64,000 nt of DNA from positions 130,290,533 to 130,354,532 of the forward strand of contig OX336393.1 in NCBI GenBank assembly GCA_946902985.2. Direction: 5' to 3'. The stretch comes from Meconema thalassinum (lineage: Eukaryota > Arthropoda > Insecta > Orthoptera > Tettigoniidae). Position 1 is the stretch's first letter, and every line of letters starts with the position of its first letter. The notes beneath the pieces are model-generated. The model worked only from the letters and a program-made list of their open reading frames with translations, made no database searches and was not told where the DNA came from. Positions 10,886-22,337 of the stretch are shown here, piece after piece. The translations under genes were made by a program, and so were the position numbers.

Positions 10886-11268
10886 TTGCCACGGGGGGTG
10901 AGTGGTTATCGTGTCGGTCTACCAGCCGCAAGCTTACAGGTTCGCTCATGGCCATGGTAAGTACTTTTTGAAAGGCGACAAAAATCACGACACGCATGTC
11001 ATACGTTGTTGGCATGTTGAATAACCCAATTGAATTCAGTAGGCCGTGTTCGTAATGGTAAAATTAATCTCGGGATTTTCCGCCAACACAAAAAGTTCCT
11101 TCTCTCTTCTAGAAAGCGCTATAGTGTCAAGGAGCTTATATATCTGACCTCCATGACTTTCATAGCGCTCCAAGGAACAACAACATTCGACATGCAAGCT
11201 GCCCTATGGGTGTCAAATAACAAAGCTTGCACTCGGCACCCGAGGCCATGCGATATTATTATTATTTA
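10886..11268 (+). mobile_element. SINE-D, tRNA-derived
   Basis: The head reads GGTGAGTGGTTATCG (A-box-like) and AGGTTCGCTC (B-box-like), followed by a body of about 300 bp and a GATATTATTATTATT tail. The same sequence recurs in reverse at 49728-50070, including the shared AGGCCGTGTTCGTAATGG and GACATGCAAGCTGCC-type blocks. Two copies in opposite orientation with matching ends support a dispersed repeat rather than a gene. Confidence 0.75.
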
Positions 11269-11461
11269 GAATGCTTTTCAGTTGGTCAATACGATTATGC
11301 CCAATAATACAGTGAGATCCTTCTCTATAGAACGGAACCTCGCAGGGGTCACGTGGTGGGTGAGCCACTGTGTATAGCAGCCTGTTGAACAATGCACTGG
11401 TGCTAGCAGATGCGTAGCGCTAAGCTAGTTCAACACATTTACACAATTTTGCGTATTCAAT

Positions 11462-11796
11462 AAAAGCCTCCGTGGCATAGGCGGTAGCACGCCGGCCTCT
11501 CACCACTGGGTCCGTGGTTCAAATCCCGGGCACTCCATGTGAGATCTGTGCTGGACAAAGCGGAGGCAGACAGGTTTTTCTCCGGGTACTCCGGTTTTCC
11601 CTATCGCTATTTCATTCCAGCAACACTCTCCACTATCATTTCATCTTTCATTCATTTAATCATTGGCCCAGGGAAGTGCGACAGGCTTCGGCAGCCGGCA
11701 CAGTTCATATCCTCACCGCTAGATGGGGGCTTCATTCATTCCATTTCCTGGCCCGGTCGGTCGACTGGAAGTAGGCTGTGGGTTTTCATTTTCAAT
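11462..11796 (+). mobile_element. SINE-A copy 1, tRNA-derived
   Basis: About 330 bp. The head GCCTCCGTGGCATAGGCGG contains the A box and GTGGTTCAAATCC the B box. The body includes TTTTTCTCCGGGTACTCCGG and the CCGCTAGATGGGGGCTTCAT block near the 3' end. Flanking TTCAAT repeats (11456-11461 and 11791-11796) are a plausible short TSD. Three more copies lie at 31312-31639, 40665-40998 and 49189-49527. Open frames across it are SINE shadows. Confidence 0.85.
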
Positions 11797-12345
11797 TATT
11801 TACATGAATTTCAGAGTAGTTGTTGGAAATGCTGTCCATATCTTAGACACACGTTGCACCGGCGTAGGAAGATTAGGTACACTCGCTACAATCCATCCTC
11901 ACTGATATTCCATATTTGTTTGAGAACTTGGTTCCCATTCAAAACGATTGATGTTCCAGCAATCCCTACAACGTCCGACTACCCAAAACCGAAAATTTCC
12001 AATACAGTCTCACAAAAATACTGTAATTCACATTGGCATAAAAACACCCAAATAACGATATTTCAGCCTGAAACCGCACCTTCGACACCAGTAAGTGCAC
12101 CAAAAAGACCTAAATCTATCAGCCAATCAGAGAACAGCTCGTACCCTGCCACACCAATCCATTCAAATACAACCAATTACAGCACGCCAATACCATCAAT
12201 TCCTGCATACGTTACCCTTCAACCAAATATAAGTCATACACATTACAATCTCCTAACCCCCCCCCCCAACCTAAAAACATTAGCGAGGCTTGTTAATATC
12301 CACGTATTATTTATTAAAAACCCAACCTACTATGTGTCTACCTAA
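11797..12345 (+). other. Open Ser/Pro/Thr-rich frame, no recognised domain
   Basis: A frame entering from SINE-A stays open to a stop at 12343. After the SINE it encodes about 180 residues, with a Pro/Ser/Thr-rich middle (PETAPSTPVSAPKRPKS and similar) and no identifiable fold. Composition alone could resemble an ORF1/gag spacer of a retroelement, or chance in C-rich DNA. There is no start codon of its own at a convincing position. I would not call it a gene. Confidence 0.25.
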
Positions 12346-12594
12346 TTTCATACTACGAAAGCCAACCCACTAGTGGTCTTTCTCTCTTCCCATAACGCAT
12401 ATTTTAAAAAACGTAATCGACAGTAAAATTATTATTATTATTATTATTATTATTATCACTGTAACCAAACTGAAGCTGCTGACGATAGTCTACGATGGCA
12501 ATATTAGAGTAAAAGTAACAACTAATGCCGCTGTGAGGGTGGATGGTCAATACCATCAGTAACGGAATCAATATCCAAAATCACAGCTCTTCAG

Positions 12595-12683
12595 ACATAC
12601 ACAAGTATTCGTACTCCCCTAAAATACACGGGGCTACATGACCACGTTGTCACAGCCCTTAAACTAAGGAACCAACCATCCCC
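12595..12683 (+). repeat. Shared SINE 3' tail module
   Basis: Contains ACACGGGGCTACATGACCAC, then TTGTCACAGCCC and AAACTAAGGAACCAACC. The same module forms the 3' end of SINE-B and SINE-F copies elsewhere in the window. Confidence 0.75.
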
Positions 12684-12883
12684 AACCAACATTTGGAGTG
12701 TCATTAATTAAACAAATAAAATTCAACAACAAATAAATTACCAACCTAACGACAAAAGTCTCACTTAATTTATCATTATCTATTAATGCATTAACTGAGA
12801 CACTAAGACAAAACTTACCAGGTTCTAAGCAATAATATTTTGACTGACAGACAGTAGTACCATACAAATTATAGCTTTCATAT

Positions 12884-15649
12884 TGAACCCTTCAGAATAG
12901 CAGTGTTTTATGCAAGAATCTTTGATCAAGGGGTCGCGTTCAGTTCATAGTGTGGTGTTTACGTCCGCCAAACAACGTGCTTTTCTAAGGCAAGGGTTAT
13001 AGGATGAAAACTATAACTAAGAAAGTAAGGAGACGAAACGTAAGATAATAACAAGATTTAATAACTAATTTGTGCATAAAAGAATAAAACAAAACAATAA
13101 TAAACAAAATCCTCCCTGAATTTCCCCTGACAGGAATATTTATCACTTTGAGGAGTCAGACAGATCTCCCCTTTTCTAATAAAATGTGGATCCAAGTTCC
13201 ACTATCTTGCATATGAATTTATGTTCGCGTGGTGACTATCTACGAAAAATGAGTACTTGGATGATCATTCGTTCACAACGGGTTAACAGCCACGGTGCTC
13301 ACGAACAATCATCTCGTAAAATCAACTTTTATGGCTATGGGCATAACATTAATAAAAATCCTTAAATCTAACTCTGACACACATATTACAACTCTACTAT
13401 TTACAGGCATCTCTCTGAGACCCTTATTAGTGTGGTGACACACCTAATCAAATGAGCTGCCACAATGGCCAGATACTCAACAACAAGGAAAAACAGCGCC
13501 GCACGTGACTCACGGGTCACTGACATGTACAATAAACAAAGAATAAACCAACAACAACAAACAACCTGAGTGGTTAAGATTACTTTATATTAACAAAACT
13601 GCATGTTAAGGAAACGCTTCGAAGTTTATCGTGTTTCGTAGGCAACTCCCATTTATTTAAACAGTTTTACCATTGATCAGTTTCTCACATTTATATTTAT
13701 TTTCAAGTAATTGGGAGCCAGACGTGCACTCCACTTTAATGAGCTCTGCTTGCGAAACTCAGTCAGCTCTTGTGACCACAACTCACCCATTCCACATACC
13801 AGTCATGTCCCCCATCCAGTGTATATAAATAGCCGACCCGCTGAACTGTTATCTCAAGGAATCAACAGCCGCTAACATCTCCTCCCACTCAACATATGGT
13901 CAGACAATAATCACATATCCATAATTGTCCTCGCAAGGATGCAATCTGAATCTGGTACCAAGCTGACAGAAATCAGTCTCTGCTGAAGTTCCCGCTTGTA
14001 ATACCACAACAATATACTCACAATACACACATCTGGGACTGACATAACGCCTTTTCACATGGGTCTGCTGAATTAGAGCTCGCAAACATTTAACACAATA
14101 TTTAAAACCTACGATAGAGCTGAGTACTCTTCGTCACAAATTACATTGCTCCAAAGGCAATAATCACACTGACTCTGATCAATAATAATTCTCAACAAAA
14201 TTTAATTACCCTCCAATCTACTATATAATTAGATTAATTCAGTCCTACTTCTGAAACACGACATATCTCCGAGAGACGTTTTTAACCGCACTTCGTAACC
14301 TAGGCGAACACGGCCGTTCACATAGATACGTTAGTTAACACAACACAAAGAAAAGAACCTTCCATTAACTACCATTGTGCGAGCTGCTTCCAAACAAAAG
14401 TGTGCCAGATCAAAACTAAATATACTACATTAATCACACAAGCAAAGTATTTACAAAAATATGTCCCATAAACCATAAGTTAATTTAATAAATAATAAAA
14501 TATTATTTGTACTCATCTCGTGTTGTAGTCACCCGTCAAAGAACATCAGACGCCATTCCCCAACTTGATGGTTCTCTATCTCCTAGCAGCCATCTGGACG
14601 GACTGTTGAGACTTCCACACTTCCTCTGCATTCATCGATGTCATCCTTGCGCTGATACAAAAATTAGGTTATTATACACTTAATGTCTGACTACTAAATT
14701 CGCTTGTTCAGGTACTAAATTCCCTGTCACTGTTCGTTGGCGAATTATCGACGCTACTGTCCCTATAACTATAGTACTAAGACTATCTGTCACTGAATTT
14801 AACACTTTTCAATGAATCTCTTGTGTCCTCGACACAAATACAAGTTTATCTCTTCAGACGAACAGAATCAAAGTCCTGTGTTCTCGACACACGGAATGAA
14901 AAGTCATGTCTCCTAGACACACGGAATGAAAGTCAAATGTCTGTAGACGCACAGAATAATAATAGTGTGTCCTCAACACACGGAATAATAGTCAATGTCT
15001 TGGCTCTTCGACACACTTATAAATGAACTGGCCCTTGGGTCTAGATGGAGGGGGATTTTATGTAAAAATTTCTCGAAGTAATTGTGGTACAGGAATGAAA
15101 TAGATATCACTGAACTCGTAATATTGCACAGGTCAAGAATATGCCCATTAATCCTAGAATCGATCGTAGAGATTTTGTCTAGGCGATTTCCCGCATGAAT
15201 ACTAGCCGCCGCGTACCCCAGCCGGAGTTGGCGCGCAAGTAGGCATTCTCTTCTCATTGGTTCTCCATTTTCTGTAATTTGGCGGTTTCTAGTAGATCTT
15301 GGCGTCTTGGGAGTGTCTATTTTCTTCATCAGCCATTCACGTTACTGCATCATATTTCTTCTAGGCGCGAATATCACAATGAACATACCAGAACCATGTC
15401 TCACCGCGCGTCGCTTCTAAAATTGAGGTAGCCACACCTGTCCTTATGATACATCGCTCTGCTATTTCTTTTCATAGCTCAAGTACTTAGCCTTTTGTTA
15501 AACTGATGCAGGTATGTCCCTACTGTCTCCAACAAATGCTTGAAATTTCCTCATCACTGTCTGGCTACTTTCATGATGCTGGTTGAAATATTTATTAATT
15601 GAAGAAATAAAAAGTAGAATCATTTAACCAACATAGGGTAAAGGGTTCA
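12884..15649 (-). repeat. 3' LTR (element sense)
   Basis: 2,766 bp, TG...CA ends with a 9-bp perfect inverted terminus. It differs from the other LTR by about ten single-base changes and by 18 extra bases near 15483-15500. It contains TATATAAATA (13822-13831), whose complement TATTTATATA would be the TATA-like box on the element's coding strand, and a short tandem repeat at about 14815-15015. The 118-residue open frame at 14973-15329 has no known domain. Confidence 0.95.
14815..15015. repeat. Minisatellite inside the LTR
   Basis: Five to six imperfect units of about 30-36 bp around TCGACACACGGAATGAAAGT. The same array is in the other LTR at about 24270-24470, with one base change. Confidence 0.75.
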
Positions 15650-15663
15650 CAACTCTCCCACTC
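15650..15663 (-). other. Polypurine tract
   Basis: GAGTGGGAGAGTTG on the minus strand lies directly next to the 3' LTR, where the plus-strand primer of an LTR retroelement is expected. Confidence 0.65.
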
Positions 15664-15991
15664 ACAAAATTTCGAACTTAGGAATAAAGTCGACAATTTT
15701 ACAATACTTCCGTAGGCCAATTTGTTTTATTTCCAGAATCACCCCTTTTCCTTACTTGGTCTAGGCGCTCCTGTCTTCAATGGCATTTACTCGTTTTCAT
15801 ATCCTGCTTGTCTCTCCCCCTTCCAATCTTGCGTGACGCTCGATGCCTGCGGCAACACCTTACTTGCCTCGTTAATGTTTGTCAACAACAAGTCTACTTC
15901 CTCCTTCATCACGTGCCGTAGTCAATTGCTCCCCGTTGACTTTGTTGATAGTAGGACGTCCGTATATTCAAACAGCGTCATTATTTCGGCG

Positions 15992-18577
15992 CTACCATGG
16001 TTCACTTCGACGATATTTCTTTAGGTTGGCAGCGTTGTAAACTGACATTGTTCCTGTGCTTAATTCTTTCACTCTGTAAGCATTATTTCCAAGGTTTCTT
16101 ACGATAGAATAGGGTCCTATGAATTTTTCTCAGAACTTACTAAAGATTTTCTTTTCTGGGTCCGATATAGCAGGTCGTTTTACCAAAACGAGCTGGTTGA
16201 CTTCAAGATCACCGTGGAACCTCTTATTTCTTACTCGCCGTAATCTGCGGTCTGCTTGTTTCCTCATGTATGCTCTCGTTCTTTCAATTCTCAGGTCTGG
16301 TGCTATCATGGGATCTTGTGGACAGTTAATGATGCTTTTCCACGTTCTTACTGGATACTCGTTCTTGTGTAGGACCATAGGGATTTGTCCTGTTGACTCG
16401 TGCCTGGTAGAATTCATGCATGTCTCTACGTCCTTAATTTTATCGACCCATTTGTGGTGTTCGTTCGGAATGAAGATTCTCAAATATGCAGTTACAGATT
16501 TAATTACTCTCTCGCTTGGATTTGCTTGGGCATGTCGGATACTGCTTAAAACATGTTTTATACCCATGTCTTCCATTCCTTTCTTGAATTCGGCGCTTGT
16601 GAAATAACTGCCGTGATCTGATAATATAAACTCTGGTTTTCCAAGGGTTGGAATCACTCTATTACGAATGCGACTGAGTACCTGCTTCGATGTTGTTTTC
16701 TGAATAGGGCATAGTACTACAAACTTAGAAAATACATCAATGCACACTAGCAAATGACGGCAACCTCTCCTTCCCTTCGGAATTGGACCAAGACAGTCCA
16801 CCGCCAGTAGCTCACATGGTTTTTGAGGTAGCAATGGTCTAGGATATTGCCTCAGTAAATAATTATTTGGCTTTGTTCTCTGACACGGGTCACAAGTTGT
16901 AATGACATCACATATAGTTGTTCTCATACGTGGCCATGTAAATGTCTCTCCTATTGTCGCTTCGCACTTGTCTAAGCCCACGTGACCGTAACTTTCGTGC
17001 GTATGCCATGTCAATCCTCGTTGTAACGATGCAGGTACTAATATGCGTAACTTGGTGTGGTCATTATCTACCCATTTGTGTAGCAAATTGTTGACATAAA
17101 CATATCTTCCTTCTTTGGCCTTCGCTTCTCGAAATGCAGGTGTTCCTGTAGGTAGTTGCTTTTTGAAGTAATTAATTAATAGCATCATCCATGGTTCCGC
17201 CTCCTGTTCTCGCTGTATCTCACGTAACTCCTCCAAGAATTCCCGGTCCTTCGGTGTTAACTCCAAGTGTTGTACCATCGCTGTTTCTTCATTATCAGGC
17301 TCTGGGTTCCTGCTGAGTGCATCCGGTATCACGTTCATCTTCCCTGGACACTGTTCAATTTCAATGCTGAACTGCTGAATGTATATAGACCAACGTGTCA
17401 CACGTTCGCTTGCCATTGACGTCTTAAACAAGAATGTTAATGCCTTGTGGTCAGTTCTGACAACAATAGGGTAACCATAGATTATTCGTTTCCATTGTTG
17501 GAGCGCATGAAGGATGGCCAACAATTCTAGCTCGGTTACAGTATAATTTCGCTCGTGCTTACGCAATTTCCGGCTGACAAATGCCAAATATGTTTTGTGC
17601 TGCAGGTTAGCTGGATCCTCTTGGTAGAGCATAGCACCTATCCCAATTAGTGAAGCATCCGCCTGGATTATAAATTTGAGCTTGAAATCTGGATAGCCTA
17701 ATTTAATGCAGTTTTCCAATAGCTGTTTTGTTGCTTGGAATGCCTTCTCACATTCCGCGTTCCATGACCATTTGTTATTTTTCTTTAACATTTCTTGCAT
17801 TGGAGCTACAGTCTCCGTATAACCTGGACAGTTTTCTTTAAAGAATCCCGTTACGCCTAAGAAAGCCCGAATGTGCTTGACTCTCGTTGGTGTAGGGAAA
17901 TTCTTTATCGCTTCGATCTTGGCTGGGTTTGGCATCACTCCCTCCTTGTCAATGACGTGACCCAAATATAAGATCTCGCTCTTGAAGAAATGCGATTTCT
18001 TCAGGTTTACTTTGAAATTCGATGCTTTCAAGTTGCCCAATACTTTATCTAAATTTTCCATGTGAGTTTCAATGTTGTCAGATGCCAACAGAATGTCGTC
18101 AATGTATCGCACCGTCATCTCCTTTACTTCCTCGGTTAGGTTCCGGTCCAGTGCTCGGATTAAAGCACAGCCCGCTGTTTTGACCCCAAAAGGCATTCTG
18201 ACGAAACAATATGTCTGGTTATCGAATAAGAAGCCAGTTAGAAGCTGTGACTTCTCATCCAACTCAAGATGGTGGAACGAGCTCGTCAGATCGACTGATG
18301 AATAAATGCTCTTGTTTTTAAAGCCTTTTAATACGTCTCTGATAATTGGCGCTCTGTCATACTCAGGAAAAATGAGTCTCATGTTGAGGTTTCTGGCATC
18401 TAAACAAAGTCTAATAGATCCATTTGGTTTTGTGACTGCCAAAATTGCATTTAGATAAGGTGTAGGTGTCTTCCTTATCACTCCAGCTTCTAACATCTCA
18501 TCTATAATGATTTTAACTTGACCACGATATTTTTCAGGAATTGGGTACAATCTGCTTTTGAAAGGTACCAGTCCTCG
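15992..18577 (-). pseudogene. pol: Pol: reverse transcriptase, RNase H, integrase
   Basis: Polyprotein part that copies the element RNA and inserts the DNA. In order: RT with YPIPEKYRG, LCLDARNLN, SSVDLTSSFHHLEL (first catalytic Asp), MPFGVK and VRYIDDILLASD (catalytic Asp pair), about residues 1-190 from 18550; RNase H with FIIQADASLIGIGAML, TELELLAILHAL and RTDHKAL; integrase with an HHCC zinc finger (H..H in WHTHESYGH, then CDPCQRTK), and a DDE core with Asp in LLAVDCLG, Asp in LSDHGSYF and Glu in HAQANPSER. A TGA at 16130-16132 is in frame; beyond it the same frame continues with GPYSIVRNLG and AANLKKYRRS, the usual integrase C-terminal end, to a TAG at 15992-15994. The join to protease needs a frame change near 18550-18577. 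Confidence 0.92.
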
Positions 18578-19482
18578 ACTTGCATAGAGTACTTGAAATT
18601 TAAAATTTTCCCAGGTACTGTATCAAATACTGTTTTGTGCTTCCTTAAAACCTCTTCCAACTGTTTTCTGTGTTCATCCCCAAGTTGAATGTCATTGAGC
18701 CGCTCCTGTAGTAACTCTTCAAATTGTGCATCGCTGTTACTTCCGTCTGTTAATAAAGACCATATCTCCTGGGATTCTATCTCCTCATCTAGTTCCACAA
18801 CAGCCCCTTCTATGATGTTATCTTCCGCCTTTCGTACCTCCTCTTCCGTCTCTTCTGATATTGCTTCCAATGCCCAAGAATTTACATCTCTTCCGGTAGT
18901 GATTTCATCCATATGCAATCCCACGTTTTTCAGCTGGTCATATTCTCTAAAACTGACTGTATTCTTGTGTAAATCTATCACTGCTTGATAGTCACAAATA
19001 AAATTTGCACCAAGAATTATATTGAAATTCATCTTTGCCATGATAATGAATGTTTGCCCAAAAGTATGTTCCAATATGTTCAGCTCTAAGTATGCCTGAC
19101 GTTTACAAGTAACGGTGCGTTCAGGAATAACACCCCTCACTTTGAGCTGTGGTACCGGAATTACAGGAATATTCTGAGTCCGTCCCAACTCTCGAACCAA
19201 GGCCTCCGATACTAGACTGATCTGTGACCCTGTATCCAATAAACATCTTATATTAATTCCACCAATCCTTGCGTAAATAATGGGTAATTGCCTAATTTCA
19301 TCGTTCCGTGGTTTCACCGTCTCCCCCAGGCAATCTTCTGGTACAGCAATCCATTCTTGTATGTTCGCTACTATCCATCCATCTTCAACTTCCGACTGTT
19401 GTGTTTGGAGACTGTCTCCTTGATAAAAAATTAACATTTTTTTTAGCTCCATTTCGACTCCCATCATCCTTCTGTCGCTCAT
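18502..19482 (-). pseudogene. Aspartic protease and pol N-terminal linker
   Basis: The frame includes IRCLLDTGSQISLVSEAL, the D-T-G active site of a retropepsin, which dimerises to cut the Gag-Pol polyprotein, and later IILGANFICDY, the family's second conserved block. A long acidic linker follows (EEVRKAEDNIIEGAVVELDE and on). The final residues run out of frame: the expected entry into RT (PFKSRLYPIP-like) is found one frame back near 18560. The upstream boundary overlaps the gag frame at an eight-A run (19436-19443). Confidence 0.88.
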
Positions 19483-20107
19483 GTCCTTGATATTCCTCTT
19501 GTCTCAGTAGACTTCCAGCTTCCTCAGTATGTGTATCTGGGTTCTTTCTGTTCCCAATGGCCTTTTCCCATCTTCCTAGCTCTCCACCTTGATTAGCGTG
19601 TAACTCCTCTAAGTAATTTTGTGATTGAGCGTGCCTATCATCCCAGTCATCTCGATAGTTACGTTGATCTCCTTGATTTTGATCTCTCCTTCCTTTCCAT
19701 CGTTGATTGGCATTATAATCACCGTATCTTCCATAAGGCCTGTCATTCCTTCGATTATCACGCCATTGTTGATATCCTCTCTGTTGGTATCTATTGTTGC
19801 CCTGGTATCTATTGTTGTCGTAATTTTCGTTACGCTGATATGGTCTGTTTTCCCCTTCTTCCTGGTTTCGCCTAGGTGTGGAGGTGCTCGTATTAGTACC
19901 CTGCGTTTTAGTATTTCCTTGTTTTGCTTTTACGACCTCTGTAGTGTTGACTAATTCCAGCTGTCTTCCTCCTCTAAAACGTCTATGAGATGTGGTCTCA
20001 TCTATTTGCCATAATATCTGCTCTGCATGTAGGGCCGTACTGACGTTTGCTGCGACTAGCACTTGCTGTACATTAACTGGCATTTGCCTTGCTATTGTCA
20101 TCACCAA
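19385..20107 (-). pseudogene. gag: Gag C-terminal part, Arg/Asn/Tyr-rich nucleocapsid-like tail
   Basis: Begins with the end of the capsid-like domain (VMTIARQMPVNVQQVL) and runs into a very basic, low-complexity tail with repeated RYQGNNRYQQRGYQQW and RRNDRPYGRYGDYN type segments, probably binding RNA. No CCHC zinc knuckle is visible; an RGG/RN-rich tail in its place is known in some Ty3-type elements. It is separated from the upstream gag frame by a one-base shift near 20117-20135 and overlaps the protease frame. Confidence 0.8.
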
Positions 20108-21179
20108 ATCTGATTCGTTTAATGGGTAATCCAGATCGCGAAAATTTTAGCATTTGCATGTTAAAGAAATCTGAGTATTTTGTCTGCTGGGTAGTTTGAT
20201 ATTTTCTAGAGTAAAGCTCCATTCTTAAACTCTGTTGTATGGTGGGAGACCAGTATTTGCGCAGAAACGCTAAATTAAAGTCTGACATGGTTCCAAATGT
20301 GTATTTGAAACTTAAAAACCAGGTGAGAACATTCCCTGATAAAAATCTCTCCATCATTCTCAATCTACGTGCTTCAGGTACCCCAGTGTCATTGAAATGG
20401 TCTTCAATCTCTTTGATAAAGGCCTTAGGTGTTACCCCTGAATTTTCGGTGTATTTCTGCGGTTTGTAGTCATTTGAGCGAATTACTTGAATAAGTTGTG
20501 TGGGCTGATGACCGTCCTGTGGTGTTGAGCTTCTATCTACGTTCTTACGAAATCCTTCCGTGTTTGTTGTTAATGGGCTCTCTGCTTGATTCTGACTTCC
20601 TGCTATGCTGGGTTGGGGACTATGTGAGTCATCCTGCTTGTCTTTCAATGCTCCCGTTTTAAATATAGACGATTGTTCTAATGAGCGAAGTTCGGCTTTA
20701 ATGATCCTGTCTGTCTGCTCTTTAAGTCTATTTTTTACCTCTTGCTCCAAAGCTTGAATACGCGTGTGGTTTTCGCCTACTGTTTTAAGAATAGTGGATC
20801 TTTCCTCTCTAGAATCAATATTCATTTTCTTCCAATCTTTCCTGATCTGTTCTTTAATAGTGCTTATTTTTTCTTCAATTTGGCTCTTATTTTCATCCTG
20901 ATTATTTTCTATCTGGCTTAGCCTTTCGTCTAATGTACTCTTAAATTGTTCTTGTTCCGTTTCTAAGCCTTTCCACTGTTCCGCTGATTTTATCTCTAGA
21001 CGGTCCATATCTTTAATTATGCCTGATATGTTCTCATCTACTGCTGATATTTGTTGTTGAATGACCCTGCCACTTTTCTCCATCTCCTTAAATCGACCTT
21101 CCAACTTATCCTGGGCTATTTTCACCTCGCTTGTATTCATTGTGCGTGCTATTTCAATCTGCTCTGATTTAGCTAACAC
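20073..21179 (-). pseudogene. gag: Gag core with coiled coil and capsid-like domain
   Basis: Residues 1-180 are charged and heptad-like (KMNIDSREERSTILKTVGE and similar), suggesting a coiled coil. After a polar linker comes the retrotransposon gag core: AFIKEIEDHFNDTGVPEARR, then MERFLSGNVLTWFLSFK and FLRKYWSPTIQQSLR, which matches the RetrotransGag domain pattern. The frame ends at a stop just after a one-base shift. The N-terminal boundary is another frame change at the A8 run near 21207-21214. Confidence 0.85.
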
Positions 21180-21721
21180 CGTTTCATCGAGAATGCTGAG
21201 TTTTTTTTATCAAAAATACTCTCCATTTTTTCAATCTGCTCTAATTGTTTCTCATTATTTTTGCTTACATCACGGGCCAGTAATATCATCTGTTGGTTTG
21301 TGTGCTCTTTCATCTCTGCGGTTAACGAAGCTAATTGGTTCGTGTTTTTATTATTTTGCGCCTCTAACTGTGAATTTATAGTGTCATTAATTTCACTCTT
21401 TAATAACCTAGCTTGTTCCGCCTGATATTCATTTTGCTCAATTCTACTGTTATTTAACTGTGTCCGCAATGATTCGCTTTGTTCTAACAGTTTAGTATTT
21501 AGCGATTTACTTTGTTCTGACATTTTCGTATTTATTTGTTCAGATAATTTTGTATTCAACGCTTCACTTTGCTCTACCATACTAGTGTTTATAGATTGAC
21601 TCTGTTCTGATAATTTAGTGTTCAACGCTTCACTTTGCTCTGCTAATTTAGTATCCAACAATTCCTGCGTTCTCCTCGCTGCACTTTCAATGATCTCCTG
21701 GATCTGCGCCACCGTTGCCAT
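21173..21721 (-). pseudogene. gag: Gag N-terminal coiled-coil repeat region
   Basis: Starts at the first Met after the leader (21721). The central part is a repeat of about 11-residue units of the type ALNTKLSEQSQ, giving a long Gln/Ser/Leu-rich coiled coil, presumably for Gag self-association. The frame reaches GATAAAAAAAACTC near 21205-21218, which contains the slippery heptamer A AAA AAC; a -1 shift there enters the gag core frame. I cannot say whether that is recoding, an indel or an assembly error. Confidence 0.8.
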
Positions 21722-22307
21722 GTTTTACAATATATATGAGACATATGGGAAATGGCCTACGCCAATGCCCTTTGACACGCACATAAATCCAATGCACATT
21801 TAATTTCTTTATTCTACTCAGTTCATTTATTTTTACCTTTAACCCCATTAGTTGATTGCATCTCTGAGTAGTTCTAGTTTTACTCAATTTAATTTTAACC
21901 ACAAGCACATATTTAGTCATTAAACAGTTATCCTGATCTGATATTAACACTGACTAAATAACAAAGTATTAATTGTCATTTTAGGCTACAGCATCCTAAT
22001 ATTTCCATGAGTTTGACTTTCTACACAAATCTAGTTTTAACTTTATCATTGGGCGCCCGGTATCACATCTTAATTTTACTTTAATTTAAAAGACAACAAC
22101 GTGAACCGTATTTTACTTTGCAAACTCCTGATTTTAATTTATCTTTCACACATTTGGCGGTATCCACTTCGCTTCAACTACTTTTAATAAAATATCACTT
22201 CCCGGTGATTAAATACTGTCATATCTGCCTGCACTTGCGGCATGCCAGTTTTACTCAAATGCGCCACTATTGACATGTGTAATCTCCCCGTTACACCACA
22301 GTGAACA
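21722..22307 (-). other. Leader of the LTR element
   Basis: About 590 bp between PBS and the first gag Met. No ORF of note; it would contain the packaging signal by position only. Confidence 0.55.
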
Positions 22308-22326
22308 GCCCCACCGTTGGCCGCCA
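22308..22326 (-). other. Primer-binding site
   Basis: TGGCGGCCAACGGTGGGGC on the minus strand, 11 bases after the 5' LTR. The TGG start pairs with the CCA end of a tRNA, and it resembles the TGGCGCCCAAC-type sites of many gypsy-group elements; the exact tRNA is not assigned. Confidence 0.7.
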
Positions 22327-22337
22327 GTTTTCACCTA

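Noticed and set aside
11514..11774. Frames through the SINE-A copies (also at 31347, 40616 and 49412)
   Set aside because: The same frames recur because the SINE recurs; SINEs are non-coding.
14973..15329. 118-residue frame, also present at 24427-24783
   Set aside because: Both copies lie in the two LTRs, which are recent duplicates, so their agreement is no evidence for coding; no domain is visible.
15650..15991. Envelope gene downstream of pol in the first Ty3-type element
   Set aside because: Only about 340 bp are available and no signal peptide, membrane segment or long frame is visible.
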